This document shows, piece by piece, positions 46,501-57,774 of a stretch of 64,000 nt of DNA (position 1 is its first letter; each line of letters starts with the position of its first letter). The stretch comes from Cichorium intybus. Lineage: Eukaryota > Streptophyta > Magnoliopsida > Asterales > Asteraceae. Position numbers and translations under genes: made by a program. The stretch lies in assembly GCA_023525715.1 (NCBI GenBank), contig CM042012.1, positions 52,162,504 to 52,226,503 on the forward strand. The letters are read 5' to 3'. Under the pieces are notes generated by a model that searched no databases, was not told the origin of the DNA, and saw only the letters and a list, made by a program, of their open reading frames with translations.

Positions 46501-47005
46501 GGTCTTTGCCAATGAGCTTGTTGATATATCCAAAATTGAGATGAGAGAGTCTCCGATGCCATAACCAGCTAATATCAGAAGATGCCTTGGAAAGAAGGCA
46601 TATGTCTGGTGCTCCTTCAATTAGGATGATATCTAATGGATACATGTTCCCGTCGCGCTTAGATTCAACAAGAACATTGCTCTTAGCATCCATAATCAAG
46701 CTCTGAAACTTTGTAAACAAAACTTGATGATCATTGTCACAAAGTTGTGCGACACTGATTAAGTTGTGCTTAAGACCATCAACGTAAGCGACACGCTTTA
46801 CTGTGAAGTTTCCGTTGGTGATGTTTCCGTGGCCCATGACCTTTCCTCGCATATTATTCCCGAATGTAACATACTGGCTTGGACTGGCTGTGTATTCCTT
46901 GAAATCTCTAAGATAGCCCTTGTGTCCAGTCATGTGCTTGGAGCATCCGCTATCAATATACCATGTCTCATCATGAGACGCTCCAGCACTAAATGCCTGA
47001 AATGT
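43598..47005 (-). CDS. copia Pol: protease, integrase, RT, RNase H (near intact)
   Basis: Reads from just after a TAA at 47006 to a stop at 43598. It starts with the aspartic protease motif IDSGCSKHM. Numbering from the first Met (46933): integrase zinc site H126, H131, C160, C163; catalytic D191, D254 (RSDNGGEF) and E290 (QQNGVVERR). RT spans about 626-870, with YVDD at 794-797. RNase H has D958, E999 and D1034 (the last in RDSKSAI). All catalytic residues are present and there is no internal stop. Enzymes would act in cytoplasmic particles and then integrate cDNA in the nucleus. Separated from upstream coding by one in-frame TAA. Confidence 0.92.
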   Translation of the reverse strand, partial: TFQAFSAGASHDETWYIDSGCSKHMTGHKGYLRDFKEYTASPSQYVTFGNNMRGKVMGHGNITNGNFTVKRVAYVDGLKHNLISVAQLCDNDHQVLFTKFQSLIMDAKSNVLVESKRDGNMYPLDIILIEGAPDICLLSKASSDISWLWHRRLSHLNFGYINKLIGKDLVKGLPLLNLDNDTLCAACEKGKLAKVSHKSIPEIKSTQPLQLLHVDLCGPSAVPSMSGKRYILVIVDDYTRFTWVYFLRQKSETAMELINFIKYIEVRTGKIVRAIRSDNGGEFKNNLFDDYLISRGIDHNFSAPYTPQQNGVVERRNRTLCEAARSMLIFANLPQYFWAEATATACFTQNRSLINSRLNVTPYEAMNKRKPNVKFFHIFGCRCFIKNNKDHLSKFEPRSDEGIFLGNSFNSVAYRVLNKRTRIIEETCDVHFDEYYIRKLDFERFNSQMVKPYNHPIITNPTVINFEVDFDFLFPQPDTALDSEQFLYPFTPITQQSSQPSCSTSSSQEHQVTSTPTGMPNPINPNAPVEGEPSAHGSIPRNSPQVDLFDVHINATFEGEPMFPDGDESSQFEISIPVPEDTRLTKWTRSHPPDQVIGDISSGVQTRSATQNECLYASFLSSTEPKNIKEALEDPDWVKAMQEELAEFERNNVWDLVPTPEGISVVGSRWVYRNKTDDQGIIVRNKARLVVKGYSQQEGIGYDETFAPVARIEAIRIFLAYAAHKYFKVYQMDVQCAFLNGEIDRDVYVQQPPGFEDSRFPTHSFKLQKAVYGLKQAPRAWYSTLSKFLEESNFSRGTIDPTLFRKVHNKHLIVVQIYVDDIIFGSTSEDLSTAFVNLMKSKFKMSMMGELKFFLGLQVNQISTGIFIHQEKYIKSLLKKYSMENASVAKTPMSTSFKLDSDLSGKSVDQKTYRGMIGSLLYLTSSRPDIMFATCLCARYQANPKESHLLAVKRIFKYLRGTASLGIWYPAKGSFMLQAFTDSDYGGCKLDRKSTSGSCEFLGGKLVSWTSKKQSCVSTSTAEAEYVAAASCCSQVLWMETQLKDYGFKMQQVPIYRDSKSAIAISHNPVNHSMTKHIDIRYHFLKDNIQKGHIELHFVPTEEQVADIFTKPLDENKFLHFLGRLGMLNPDRLDI

Positions 47006-48135
47006 TTAGAGAAGAGGTTTAGGTACCCAAACTTGTTTGGGTCCTGAAGAGTTAGTAGAAACATATTGTTTGGATTGGTCATTAACAGATTTTTCATTCT
47101 TAACTATTTTTGGAGTTTCTTGCTTAGGACTTGCAACCACATTCTTGTTTTTGTCTTTTGGTGATGTTAAAAACTTATTTGTTTTTTGTTTTTCTTGTTT
47201 AGGACTTGCAACCGATTTCCTTTTCTTTTGAGCTGATTTTGAAATGTTTTTGTTTTTGGAAAGTTTCTTTGGAGAGCCAGGAGGTACATGGAATGATTGA
47301 TTTGGAGTGTAAACAAATTGAGGATAGCTACCAGTAGTAGGAAATCCAAAACTTGTGGGAACACTCACAGAATTAATCATAGGAAGTTGAGAGTTTCCCC
47401 AAAAATGATTAAAATTTGTAAAAGGTGGGTTTCCCCCAAACATGTGGCTTCCATTGAAAGTTGGGTTTGTGCTGCAAAATGGATTGAAGATTTGGTTGAT
47501 TGGAAATGATCCATTTTGGTAAGCAAAAGAATTTGGTTGAAAATTTTGAACCGGATGAGGTCCAAGCATTCCGGGTCCTGGAGTGTAAAAGCTTTGTTGA
47601 ATTTTGGGACCGGCAGGGTTGTTTTGTTTGGTTTTTTGAGACTGAACTTTGGTGGGACTAGAAGGTTTAGTCTGACCAGGGTTCGCTTTCGTTTTGCTTT
47701 TCTTTTTGTTACTCTTCTCAGAAACTGATTGTTTGGTAGAAGTAGATCCAACCTCCTTGGATACTACGGGTTTTGTTTCAACTGGTTTTGACTCAACAAG
47801 ATTTGGTGAAATGGATTTTATTTCATTTGATTTGAGTTCAGTTGGTTTGATTTCAATGACGGGTTCTTGACCACGTAATTTGTCCTTTCCCCTATCACTC
47901 GGGGCAGAAACAACGATTGGTGTGAAAGTTTGAGGATAGTAAGGAATGATCGATTTTCCAGAGTTGACCAACAAAGAAATGTTTTTGTTTGAAATTGGTT
48001 GATTTTCAACTGCTAGAGGAATCGGATCATGACTTAACTGTTGTTTCTTAGAGTATTTTTGACCAACATCTTTGGTAACTGGAACAGATTCTTCAAGAGA
48101 AGGAAATGTTTCAGGTTCAAAACATAGACTGCATC
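47006..48135 (-). CDS. C-terminal gag/spacer segment, low complexity
   Basis: Open in the pol frame down to the TAA at 47006. The first Met is at 47974, but the frame is open above it and seems to be the true continuation of gag after a 1-base shift near 48120-48150. Composition is Lys-, Ser-, Pro- and Asn-rich, with repeated ASPKQE-type blocks and aromatic FYTPGPG-type stretches. It ends KQVWVPKPLL just before the stop. No enzymatic motif. Probably a linker between nucleocapsid and protease. Confidence 0.7.
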
Positions 48136-50505
48136 TACTGATGTTGTATTGGTTGGGACATGGTCAACACAATCATCTAGTGTCATGCGATATGAAGTAC
48201 TTTGACTTGATGGAGTATTATCGCTACTAGAGACTGGAATTTGCATAGACTGTTGAATTGAAGGGTTATTGAGTGAAACACTTCGATTACACTCAACAAC
48301 AAGTTCCTCTTCATCACATTCATTGGTCGATGAGAACAGATCATCACCAGAACAGTCTAGGTCAGTCGATAGTTCTTTAAAGGTTTTGACCATGTTATCA
48401 AAACCAAGACCATACCTAGTCCATTCACGCTTAAGACCAGAATTAATTTGCTCATAGTTTTCAGCATGAAAGGCCTGTGGACGGTTGTATTTCTCAAGAA
48501 GAGCATACATATCCCGATTGTGTGTAGCAATAGAATCACGTTGTTGCAACGCAATTCGGTATTGCTCAGAGGCAACCGTATGTTCTTTAGTTTTGATATT
48601 TAATTCTCTTTCCAACTTAGCAATGGTTCTCTTATGTTCTTCACTTCTGTACTGACAAGTTTGTAGTTCAGACTTATAAACAGTAAGAGCACCACAAGCT
48701 TGACTACATTCATCGGTGTGACATATTATCATGTTTTGTATCTCATCGATGAACGGTTGGAAAGGCTCAACTGTTAAATGAGAATCATAAAGCATTTCAC
48801 GAACCTTTTCCACTACAAGCCTGTGTAGAGGAGATGTCGTGTCGTCTGCCATAAAACAGAAATAGGTTTGAGCATCGCCTTCTTCTATAGCTTCAGTTTC
48901 ATCATCAGAAGGCCATATCTCGACTCCAGGAGCATCCATAACCATTAGCGCTTTGTCCTTGGACTGACTTTCCACCATAGCTGCTTTGTTCAAGTAGTAG
49001 GCGGTGTCCTTGACCTTCTTTTCCTTGGACTTGCAGTCTTTTGCATAATGGTTCAGTCCTTGACACTTGTGACATCTGATTTCTTCTGTCTTTAAGACCT
49101 TGTCGTCAGACTGGGATGAGTTGGAGGATTTTGGCGGTTGATTTCCTCCTTGGAGATTTCCAGAGTTTTGATTGAAGTGTTGTGGCTGTTGATAACTCTG
49201 AGATCGAGAATTTCCTGATGGTTTCTTGACAAACTTCTTGAAATTCGGATTGAAATTGCTTAGCAAAGCAAGAAGTTGACCATATTCAGTATCATCTTCG
49301 GTTTCTGAAGAAGGTGAAGCATTGCTGACGAAAGCATTCTGCACATTGGAAAAGGCATTTTGGTTTTGATGCATGTGCTCGGGCAGTGAAATGTTTTGGC
49401 CAAAGTTGTTTGTTTGTGTAGGATAAGAGGCCTGTAAGTATCCTAGGTTCCCAACCTGAGTCTGATTAGGAAACTGATTTTGAAAATTAGTTTGACTCGA
49501 GAAATGGTTTGGTATGGGACTGGGATATTGTATTTGTAAAGAATTTGGACCAGTATTTGAAAGTTGTGCATGTCCAAATTGATTTAACATTTGATTTGTA
49601 AATTGGTTTTGGCCTAAAAACTGATTTGGTATGATGTTCTGAGGCATCATGGATTGGTTTGGACCAAAAGACGAAAGTTGTGAATTTTGGTAAAATTGAT
49701 TTTGATTCAAACCAAGTCCAGAGTTAGGTTGAACCGTTGACAGAGCCAAAGGGCCTCCGTATAGATGAGCGTTTTGGTTAACCGTAGCCTCGTGAACTTG
49801 AAGCTCGCCATACAAGTCGTAGAGATATGTTGTGTCGATTGGAGTAGTTTGAGTGATAAGCATTTTGACGTTTGCCCACTTAGGAGTTAAGTTGTTTAAA
49901 AATTTCATGTTTATCTCCTCTTGGGATTTTTCTCCACGACACATCTTAAAACGATTGATGAGAATGTTATATCGAGTGTAAGCATCATAAATCGATTCAT
50001 CGGGATACATCTTAAATGCATCGATATCGTTCATTGCGGCTTTCTTTCGACTTGCCAAAATTTTGGCAGTTCCCTCAAACTGTCTTTTCAACGCTTTCCG
50101 GATGCGGTGAGGATTTCCTTTTTCCTCATCTGGTAGTTGAATCAAGATGTCATGGGGAATACCAGAAAGAAGTTCTTGCATGGCTCTTGCTTCGAGCCGA
50201 TTTTTCTTTTTCAGCGCCTCTGCATTTATTGCTGGAGGTGTCGAGCCAATAATCCGAGCGGTACCAGCGGGTACATCGGGTGGTGGAACATTGACATTTC
50301 CAATAATATCTGGAGAGTGAATGCCAGTGGATATGTATTGCCAAATGTCACTTTCATGACCGGCAAGATAAAATTCCATTCGAGTCACCCATGACGAATA
50401 TTCGCTAGGAATAAGAATAGGGGCTCTATTGGATCCACCAACACTATTTGCGACTGAAACAGAATACATATTGACTAAGTTTTGATTAGGAGTAAAGTTT
50501 GCCAT
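48034..50505 (-). CDS. copia Gag (capsid, zinc knuckle, coiled coil), frameshifted at the 3' end
   Basis: Particle-forming Gag. N-terminal capsid-like region (about 30-240; YSSWVTRMEFYL, FLNNLTPKW), then an Asn/Gln/Pro-rich stretch (250-400). The CCHC zinc knuckle CHKCQGLNHYAKDC is at 478-491. An acidic segment follows, then a coiled coil at about 620-670 (KSELQTCQYRSEEHKRTIAK and on). The long tail after the knuckle is unlike short copia Gags and fits Sireviruses. The last 30 or so residues are out of frame owing to a 1-base change near 48120-48150. ATG chosen because it opens the frame about 530 bp after the primer site. Confidence 0.88.
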   Translation of the reverse strand: MANFTPNQNLVNMYSVSVANSVGGSNRAPILIPSEYSSWVTRMEFYLAGHESDIWQYISTGIHSPDIIGNVNVPPPDVPAGTARIIGSTPPAINAEALKKKNRLEARAMQELLSGIPHDILIQLPDEEKGNPHRIRKALKRQFEGTAKILASRKKAAMNDIDAFKMYPDESIYDAYTRYNILINRFKMCRGEKSQEEINMKFLNNLTPKWANVKMLITQTTPIDTTYLYDLYGELQVHEATVNQNAHLYGGPLALSTVQPNSGLGLNQNQFYQNSQLSSFGPNQSMMPQNIIPNQFLGQNQFTNQMLNQFGHAQLSNTGPNSLQIQYPSPIPNHFSSQTNFQNQFPNQTQVGNLGYLQASYPTQTNNFGQNISLPEHMHQNQNAFSNVQNAFVSNASPSSETEDDTEYGQLLALLSNFNPNFKKFVKKPSGNSRSQSYQQPQHFNQNSGNLQGGNQPPKSSNSSQSDDKVLKTEEIRCHKCQGLNHYAKDCKSKEKKVKDTAYYLNKAAMVESQSKDKALMVMDAPGVEIWPSDDETEAIEEGDAQTYFCFMADDTTSPLHRLVVEKVREMLYDSHLTVEPFQPFIDEIQNMIICHTDECSQACGALTVYKSELQTCQYRSEEHKRTIAKLERELNIKTKEHTVASEQYRIALQQRDSIATHNRDMYALLEKYNRPQAFHAENYEQINSGLKREWTRYGLGFDNMVKTFKELSTDLDCSGDDLFSSTNECDEEELVVECNRSVSLNNPSIQQSMQIPVSSSDNTPSSQSTSYRMTLDDCVDHVPTNTTSVDAVYVLNLKHFLLLKNLFQLPKMLVKNTLRNNS

Positions 50506-51031
50506 TTGAAAACAAGTAATACTTAAAACAAAGTTTGAAAATAGTGAAAAATAAAAGGTTTTGAAAAAACAAGTTTGAAAACTTTAGTGAAGAAAGTGAC
50601 AGATTCAAGAAAGTTAATTCCAAAAATCTCAAAGTTTTCACAAGGAGAACGTGAACATGGATGTTTTGATGGTTTTGATGAAGATTCACTTTTCTCAAAT
50701 CCCTAGAACAAAAAAGCACCCAAAAATGGAGAATAAGCTTTTGGAAATTTTCTTCCAGTGAAGAAAACCTCGTGAGAAACAAAAGCTCAAAGTATGCTTT
50801 TATAAATAAGGAAGGGAGAGAAAAAGATGAAGGAAAGTTAACTAAAAGCTTTCTTGAATAACTTCTTCTTCTTTAAGAAACGTGTTCTTGAAGAAAGAAG
50901 TGGGTTTTTGAAGATTCAAACCTAAAAACTCAAAGAAATAACAACAAAAATAAAGAAAGATTCAACACTTGTTTCTCAAAGATCTTATCAAGCTTTGTAA
51001 AAAGATTACACAAGCTAAAAAGATTACACAA
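50506..51031 (-). other. 5' untranslated leader of the Sirevirus-like element
   Basis: Between the primer site and the gag ATG. A-rich on the coding strand. No gene. It would hold packaging signals, but none is recognisable. Confidence 0.6.
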
Positions 51032-51043
51032 GCTCTGATACCA
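51032..51043 (-). other. primer-binding site (initiator Met-tRNA)
   Basis: Minus strand TGGTATCAGAGC, two bases inside the 5' LTR edge. Confidence 0.92.
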
Positions 51044-51045
51044 AT

Positions 51046-51999
51046 TGTTGGATATGAAATAAATCTTAAGTTCAAAATACTTCCATGAATAAACACAAAA
51101 ATATAAGAAGAAGATTTAAATCCAAGAAGATCTTAAAATGACAAACAAAATGCGGAATAATAAATCAAAACTATTCAATAATAATAAAGAAATAAGAAGA
51201 AAACATTTTCCATTGATAAATATTGAAAGCTTCAAAGTTACAATGAAAAATATGAAGAACACATGAAGAAGATGAAGAAAAAGTGAAGAAATACGTTCTT
51301 CACATATGAATGTTAAAGTAATATTCAAAAGGTCTTCAAATCTTCAAGGGAGGGAAGGAGCACTCTTTTAGACAATTCTCTGAGGAATTTACGTGAGTTG
51401 TAAGAAGTGTGTAAGAGTGGTGGAGACATAGGTAGTGGAGTAGGGTATTTATAGGGTGTAAGAGAATGTCCACCAATAGGAGGGTGACATGTGTCTAAGG
51501 TGGGGTTTGCTAAAATACACAAGGAATCTTGGAGGGATTTGCTAAAATGCTCATGGAATATTCCATTTAGTTTTTGCTAAAAAGTTAACGGCGTTAACTT
51601 TTTGCTAAGCTGATCAGAGATTTTTGCTAACCCTTGTTCAGTTTTTGCTGACCCTCATCTTCAGATATTGCTGATTTGACTTCAGATATTGCTGATCTGA
51701 CTTCAGATATTGCTGATCCTTTGCTCGAATTTTCGCTAATCAGCCACTTGGATTTTCGCTTATCAGCATCTGACTTTTCGCTAAAGCAAGGTCTGATTCA
51801 TCACTTTTTCGATAATTCATCACTTTTTCGCTAATTCCTGCATTTTAGACAAAAGTAAAGTAGACTTGTGTAGATTTGGTTAAGGGTTATTTTTCGCTAA
51901 CACCACTTAAGCGAAAACTTAACACATCTACTAAAATTAATTTAAATTTAATTCCTAAATATTTTTTCAACAAATGGTCACATAAATTAATTTTCAACA
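51046..51999 (-). repeat. 5' LTR (right) of the Sirevirus-like element
   Basis: 954 bp, same length as the left LTR. Differences seen: AAGAAG/AAAAAG near 51403, CTCATGG/CTCCTGG near 51552, CGATAAT/CGCTAAT near 51811 and GGTTATT/GGTGATT near 51888. Confidence 0.95.
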
Positions 52000-52004
52000 T
52001 CATG
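52000..52004. repeat. target-site duplication TCATG (right)
   Basis: Matches 39268-39272. Confidence 0.9.
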
Positions 52005-52121
52005 TAGTTTATTTGCATTACATTCCATTTTAACATCGTGACAACACTTATCGGCAGCCACGAGTGGTCTCCAACATTGTGCTGCAAAAAACGCCAACAA
52101 AATACTTAAAAAACAATGCAT

Positions 52122-54836
52122 TTAATATATGGCTTATATATACAAGTAGGTAAGATAGTAAAATCAATGAAATATTGTAATTTCAAAACTAAGAATTACT
52201 TAATAATTCTAGTTTACATAGACCCATGATATCCTAATTTTTGCAAGACACTATGCACATATGAAAACTAAAATAGAGAATTTAGGAATTTATATATGGA
52301 ATGTAAGCCATTATAAATAAAAGTTTCTCGACATATATTTTATAAATTGAACGGTTTGGATATCTAAGTTACTTCAAAAATACTAACCAATACAAATCAC
52401 AATGATCAACATGAAAACTTGGTAAGGACTTCTAGATTGAACCATTTTATATGTTTGTTGAGTGAAAATAGATAGTGGGTACTCAGGTTATATGTATCAC
52501 TAAAGGTTATGTGGTATATAAATATAGTTTATGTGAATAGATAAACATGGCAAATCAATTATAACAATTACGATGCATTTAGTTCATATCTCTACATTCC
52601 ACAAATGATAAATCAATTTTGTAAATACAATTTAAAACGTACCAATGGCTTCAAAAGGTTTACTAAGAATGCACCTCCGGAATACCTTTTATTTGAAAAG
52701 CTTAATTACGATTAATTTGATAAATATATTTTCAGTTAGTTTTTGGGTAATAAAGTCGAGTCCATATTTATGGTCATTTTCTTCAATTACTAGAACAACT
52801 AGTATATCTAAAACTGAACATATAAAACCCAAAGTATGAACACTACAATGGTTTGCCATACACCCCAAATTGGGTTGGAGCGTGTTTAAGATGGTCTCGA
52901 AGTTTGGTAAAGTCCATAAATTTAGTTCAAACCATTCCTAGGACGAACCCAACCATTTTCAACGCATTGACATGGTAAAAAAAATTCTAAAATTATTTTA
53001 TACATCATTAATATCACTAAATTTAATCATCAAAAACTTTTACCGACAAACTACAATAGAGATAAAAAATTACCTTCCACGTTGTTCAAGTAAGTTCTGA
53101 AGTTTTGTTTGCTTGTTCAAATTACAACAAATAGAATTTAATTAACATACGGTTTATTGTATTTCATGATTTCAAACTAGATTATACATTTATGGTGAGA
53201 ATCGACTAATATAATCAATTCCAACACATAATCTAGGCACATAGTCCTCAAGTGAATTCCATATCATCGTTATAAGTTTGAAATTAATCGAACGTAAAAT
53301 TCAAATTTACTTGCATTTCATTTTGGATTAATAAACCTCATTTGGTATTCAAAAACACATTTCTAAATTAATATGACCACAAATTCATGATCTATGGTCC
53401 CAAGAATATTAATTCCTCAACATAGGGTTCGTAACATCCCAAAATTTACAATTAAACTTCAAATAAGAAATAGTAGAAGAAGCTGATGATAGATTGACGA
53501 AGTATTGGTGAAACCTAAATTCAAAACACAATTAAACATCCAAACCACCAAAGGATTTTGGATTCTGGAAAGTAGCAAAACCCTTGGTTACAACTTATAA
53601 GAAAATAAGTAGTAATTCTACCTTCTAATTCTTCTATGAGACGTCCATAGTTTACAATCATTAAATGTTATTAAAAAGCTATTACGACGTTCTTTCAAAA
53701 GTCAAATAACCAATCTCCACTTCCATCAACTCTCTAGTTCGATCATCACAAGTGAGGTGGAAAGAGAGCTTAAGCTCTAATCATTTGTCAATAGAGGTAT
53801 TAAACCTCTTAAGTTCCATTCCTTGTCATTTGACGAATAATTGGCCATAACCACTAAGGAACCTCCAAAGCTTGCTAAGTGAACGCTAACCATAACTTTT
53901 TAACATGTAACTTGAAATATAAATTCATTATTGAAATTATTAAATTTATTTACATTTTGACCATTCTAGATTATTCTTATTACCTATTTGTTTTATTTAT
54001 TTAGTTTAATGAATTTTAAATTAGCCCTAAATTTTTTGATGTCAAGGTCTCCCTTTGAGTTTCTTCTTAGTTTCTGTAGCACGAAAATCACATCATAATG
54101 ACAATCAGTTGGTTGTTATATATAACATGTCGAAAAGTAAAAAATAAAATTCATTACCACGTGTCATTATATCGGTTCCTTTTATCGAGGGCAAAGCTAC
54201 AAAGCTTATTTTTCATCAATAGTAGAAGTACTCTAGCCATTAATTTGAACAAAATAAATTGGTTTTGCAATCCCATCGAGGCATCCTACAAATGCATAAG
54301 CTCCTAGGTTCGAGGTAATTGTTTTTACAATCTACTTTGTTGTTTAAAAAGGAAGTACAACAGTTTATGTCCTATAGAAAATACCAAGCATATTAGAGTA
54401 AAACCTTTAATTTATTTTTTATCAAAAGATAAAATATTTTTTATTAGCTTATGGAAATTGCCATTCATTTCTTTAGTTTCTTTGAGGTTCCCTTTTTATT
54501 TTCAATTAGGACCGGTTCATATTTTCTCAAATTTTCATTTCTCTTCAAGCTTGTAGAGAACTGTCACCATGTTTTGATAACTACAAAAATTCATGGGATT
54601 TCAAATCTTTCAAAGCAAACTAATATTTGAGTTACTCATGGAATTTAAAGGACATACCAGTATCAGAATATATAACATAACAGAATACCATATTGTATTA
54701 TTCAAAAATTATGGTTAATAGGAGTTACAATCATTTATCACTCCTTAATTTCACACTATAAATAAGAAATCAAAAGATCTCTTATATCCTTTAGTTATGT
54801 ATGTAACTTCTAAAAAAAAGGAGATCCGCATACGTT
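52122..54836. other. array spacer upstream of copy 9
   Basis: Standard spacer. No gene seen. Confidence 0.6.
52213..52220 (-). promoter_or_regulatory. altered TATA box of copy 9
   Basis: TATGTAAA at the conserved position, 92 bp before the ATG, instead of TATATAAA. Confidence 0.5.
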
Positions 54837-55059
54837 TTAGCATAGGCAATGACAAAGATTGTGGTCCCATGTTCTACAATGCCCACCCTTTCCGTTACTG
54901 CAGTTTTCCATGCAATATTTGTCACAATTTTGCATATCATGTAGTTTATTTGCATTACATTCCATTTTAACATCGTGACAACAATTATCGGCAGCCACGA
55001 GTGGTCTCCAACATTGTGCTGCAAAAAAACGCCAACAAAATACTTAAAAAACAATGCAT
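54837..55059 (-). pseudogene. defensin-like peptide gene copy 10, A7 frameshift
   Basis: Same seven-A lesion as copies 7, 8 and 11. Also changes Lys25 to Asn in the (now out-of-frame) cysteine domain (ACAACAATTATCGG). The upstream promoter box is intact at about 55151. Confidence 0.75.
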
Positions 55060-57774
55060 TTAATATATGGCTTATATATACAAGTAGGTAAGATAGTAAA
55101 ATCAATGAAATATTGTAATTTCAAAACTAAGAATTACTTAATAATTCTAGTTTATATAGACCCATGATATCCTAATTTTTGCAAGACACTATGCACATAT
55201 AAAAACTAAAATAGAGAATTTAGGAATTTATATATGGAATGTAAGCCATTATAAATAAAAGTTTCTCGACATATATTTTATAAATTGAACGGTTTGGATA
55301 TCTAAGTTACTTCAAAAATACTAACCAATACAAATCACAACGATCAACATGAAAACTTGGTAAGGACTTCTAGATTGAACCATTTTATATGTTTGTTGAG
55401 TGAAAATAGATAGTGGGTACTCAGGTTATATGTATCACTAAAGGTTATGTGGTATATAAATATAGTTTATGTGAATAGATAAACATGGCAAATCAATTAT
55501 AACAATTACGATGCATTTAGTTCATATCTCTACATTCCACAAATGATAAATCAATTTTGTAAATACAATTTAAAACGTACCAATGGCTTCAAAAGGTTTA
55601 CTAAGAATGCACCTCCGGAATACCTTTTATTTGAAAAGCTTAATTACGATTAATTTGATAAATATATTTTCAGTTAGTTTTTGGGTAATAAAGTCGAGTC
55701 CATATTTATGGTCATTTTCTTCAAATACTAGAACAACTAGTATATCTAAAACTGAACATATAAAACCCAAAGTATGAACACTACAATGGTTTGCCATACA
55801 CCCCAAATTGGGTTGGAGCGTGTTTAAGATGGTCTCGAAGTTTGGTAAAGTCCATAAATTTAGTTCAAACCATTCCTAGGACGAACCCAACCATTTTCAA
55901 CGCATTGACATGGTCAAAAAAATTCTAAAATTATTTTATACATCATTAATATCACTAAATTTAATCATCAAAAACTTTTACCGACAAACTACAATAGAGA
56001 TAAAAAATTACCTTCCACGTTGTTCAAGTAAGTTTTGAAGTTTTGTTTGCTTGTTCAAATTACAACAAATAGAATTTAATTAACATACGGTTTATTGTAT
56101 TTCATGATTTCAAACTAGATTATACATTTATGGTGAGAATCGACTAATATAATCAATTCCAACACATAATCTAGGCACATAGTCCTCAAGTGAATTCCAT
56201 ATCATCGTTATAAGTTTGAAATTAATCGAACGTAAAATTCAAATTTACTTGCATTTCATTTTGGATTAATAAACCTCATTTGGTATTCAAAAACACATTT
56301 CTAAATTAATATGACCACAAATTCATGATCTATGGTCCCAAGAATATTAATTCCTCAACATAGGGTTCGTAACATCCCAAAATTTACAATTAAACTTCAA
56401 ATAAGAAATAGTAGAAGAAGCTGATGATAGATTGACGAAGTATTGGTGAAACCTAAATTCAAAACACAATTAAACATCCAAACCACCAAAGGATTTTGGA
56501 TTCTGGAAAGTAGCAAAACCCTTGGTTACAACTTATAAGAAAATAAGTAGTAATTCTACCTTCTAATTCTTCTATGAGACGTCCATAGTTTACAATCATT
56601 AAATGTTATTAAAAAGCTATTACGACGTTCTTTCAAAAGTCAAATAACCAATCTCCACTTCCATCAACTCTCTAGTTCGATCATCACAAGTGAGGTGGAA
56701 AGAGAGCTTAAGCTCTAATCATTTGTCAATAGAGCTATTAAACCTCTTAAGTTCCATTCCTTGTCATTTGACGAATAATTGGCCATAACCACTAAGGAAC
56801 CTCCAAAGCTTGCTAAGTGAACGCTAACCATAACTTTTTAACATGTAACTTGAAATATAAATTCATTATTGAAATTATTAAATTTATTTACATTTTGACC
56901 ATTCTAGATTATTCTTATTACCTATTTGTTTTATTTATTTAGTTTAATGAATTTTAAGTTAGCCCTAAATTTTTTGATGTCAAGGTCTCCCCTTGAGTTT
57001 CTTCTTAGTTTCTGTAGCGCGAAAATCACATCATAATGACAATCAGTTGGTTGTTATATATAACATGTCGAAAAGTAAAAAATAAAATTCATTACCACGT
57101 GTCATTATATCGGTTCCTTTTATCGAGGGCAAAGCTACAAAGCTTATTTTTCATCAATAGTAGAAGTACTCTAGCCATTAATTTGAACAAAATAAATTGG
57201 TTTTGCAATCCCATCGAGGCATCCTACAAATGCATAAGCTCCTAGGTTCGAGGTAATTGTTTTTACAATCTACTTTGTTGTTTAAAAAGGAAGTACAACA
57301 GTTTATGTCCTATAGAAAATACCAAGCATATTAGAGTAAAACCTTTAATTTATTTTTTATCAAAAGATAAAATATTTTTTATTAGCTTATGGAAATTGCC
57401 ATTCATTTCTTTAGTTTCTTTGAGGTTCCCTTTTTATTTTCAATTAGGACCGGTTCATATTTTCTCAAATTTTCATTTCTCTTCAAGCTTGTAGAGAACT
57501 GTCACCATGTTTTGATAACTACAAAAATTCATGGGATTTCAAATCCTTCAAAGCAAACTAATATTTGAGTTACTCATGGAATTTAAAGGACATACCGGTA
57601 TCAGAATATATAACATAACAGAATACCATATTGTATTATTCAAAAATTATGGTTAATAGGAGTTACAATCATTTATCACTCCTTAATTTCACACTATAAA
57701 TAAGAAATCAAAAGATCTCTTATATCCTTTAGTTATGTATGTAACTTCTAAAAAAAAGGAGATCCGCATACGTT
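55060..57774. other. array spacer upstream of copy 10
   Basis: Nearly identical to 52122-54836. No gene seen. Confidence 0.6.

Larger units (their letters stand above)
39273..51999 (-). mobile_element. 12.7-kb Sirevirus-like Ty1/copia element
   Basis: Two 954-bp LTRs in TG...CA form with about 4 differences by hand count, a 5-bp duplication, Met-tRNA primer site and polypurine tract. A long gag has a zinc knuckle and coiled coil; a nearly whole pol lies in copia order. A 3.4-kb segment between pol and the 3' LTR has no recognisable envelope gene. The size, long gag and G-rich tracts upstream of the 3' LTR suit the Sirevirus (SIRE/Maximus) lineage, which is an inference. A frameshift and a stop between gag and pol make this copy probably non-autonomous. 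Confidence 0.9.
39168..52121 (-). pseudogene. defensin-like peptide gene copy 9, split by the copia element
   Basis: Codons 1 to about 40 lie at 52000-52121 and the remainder at 39168-39272. TCATG is present on both sides as the insertion duplication. Counting it once, the gene is 222 bp with six A in the signal-peptide run and no stop, so the reading frame was intact before insertion. It has Lys67 in place of Asn. Its TATA position (52213-52220) reads TATGTAAA, one base off the array consensus. Confidence 0.9.
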
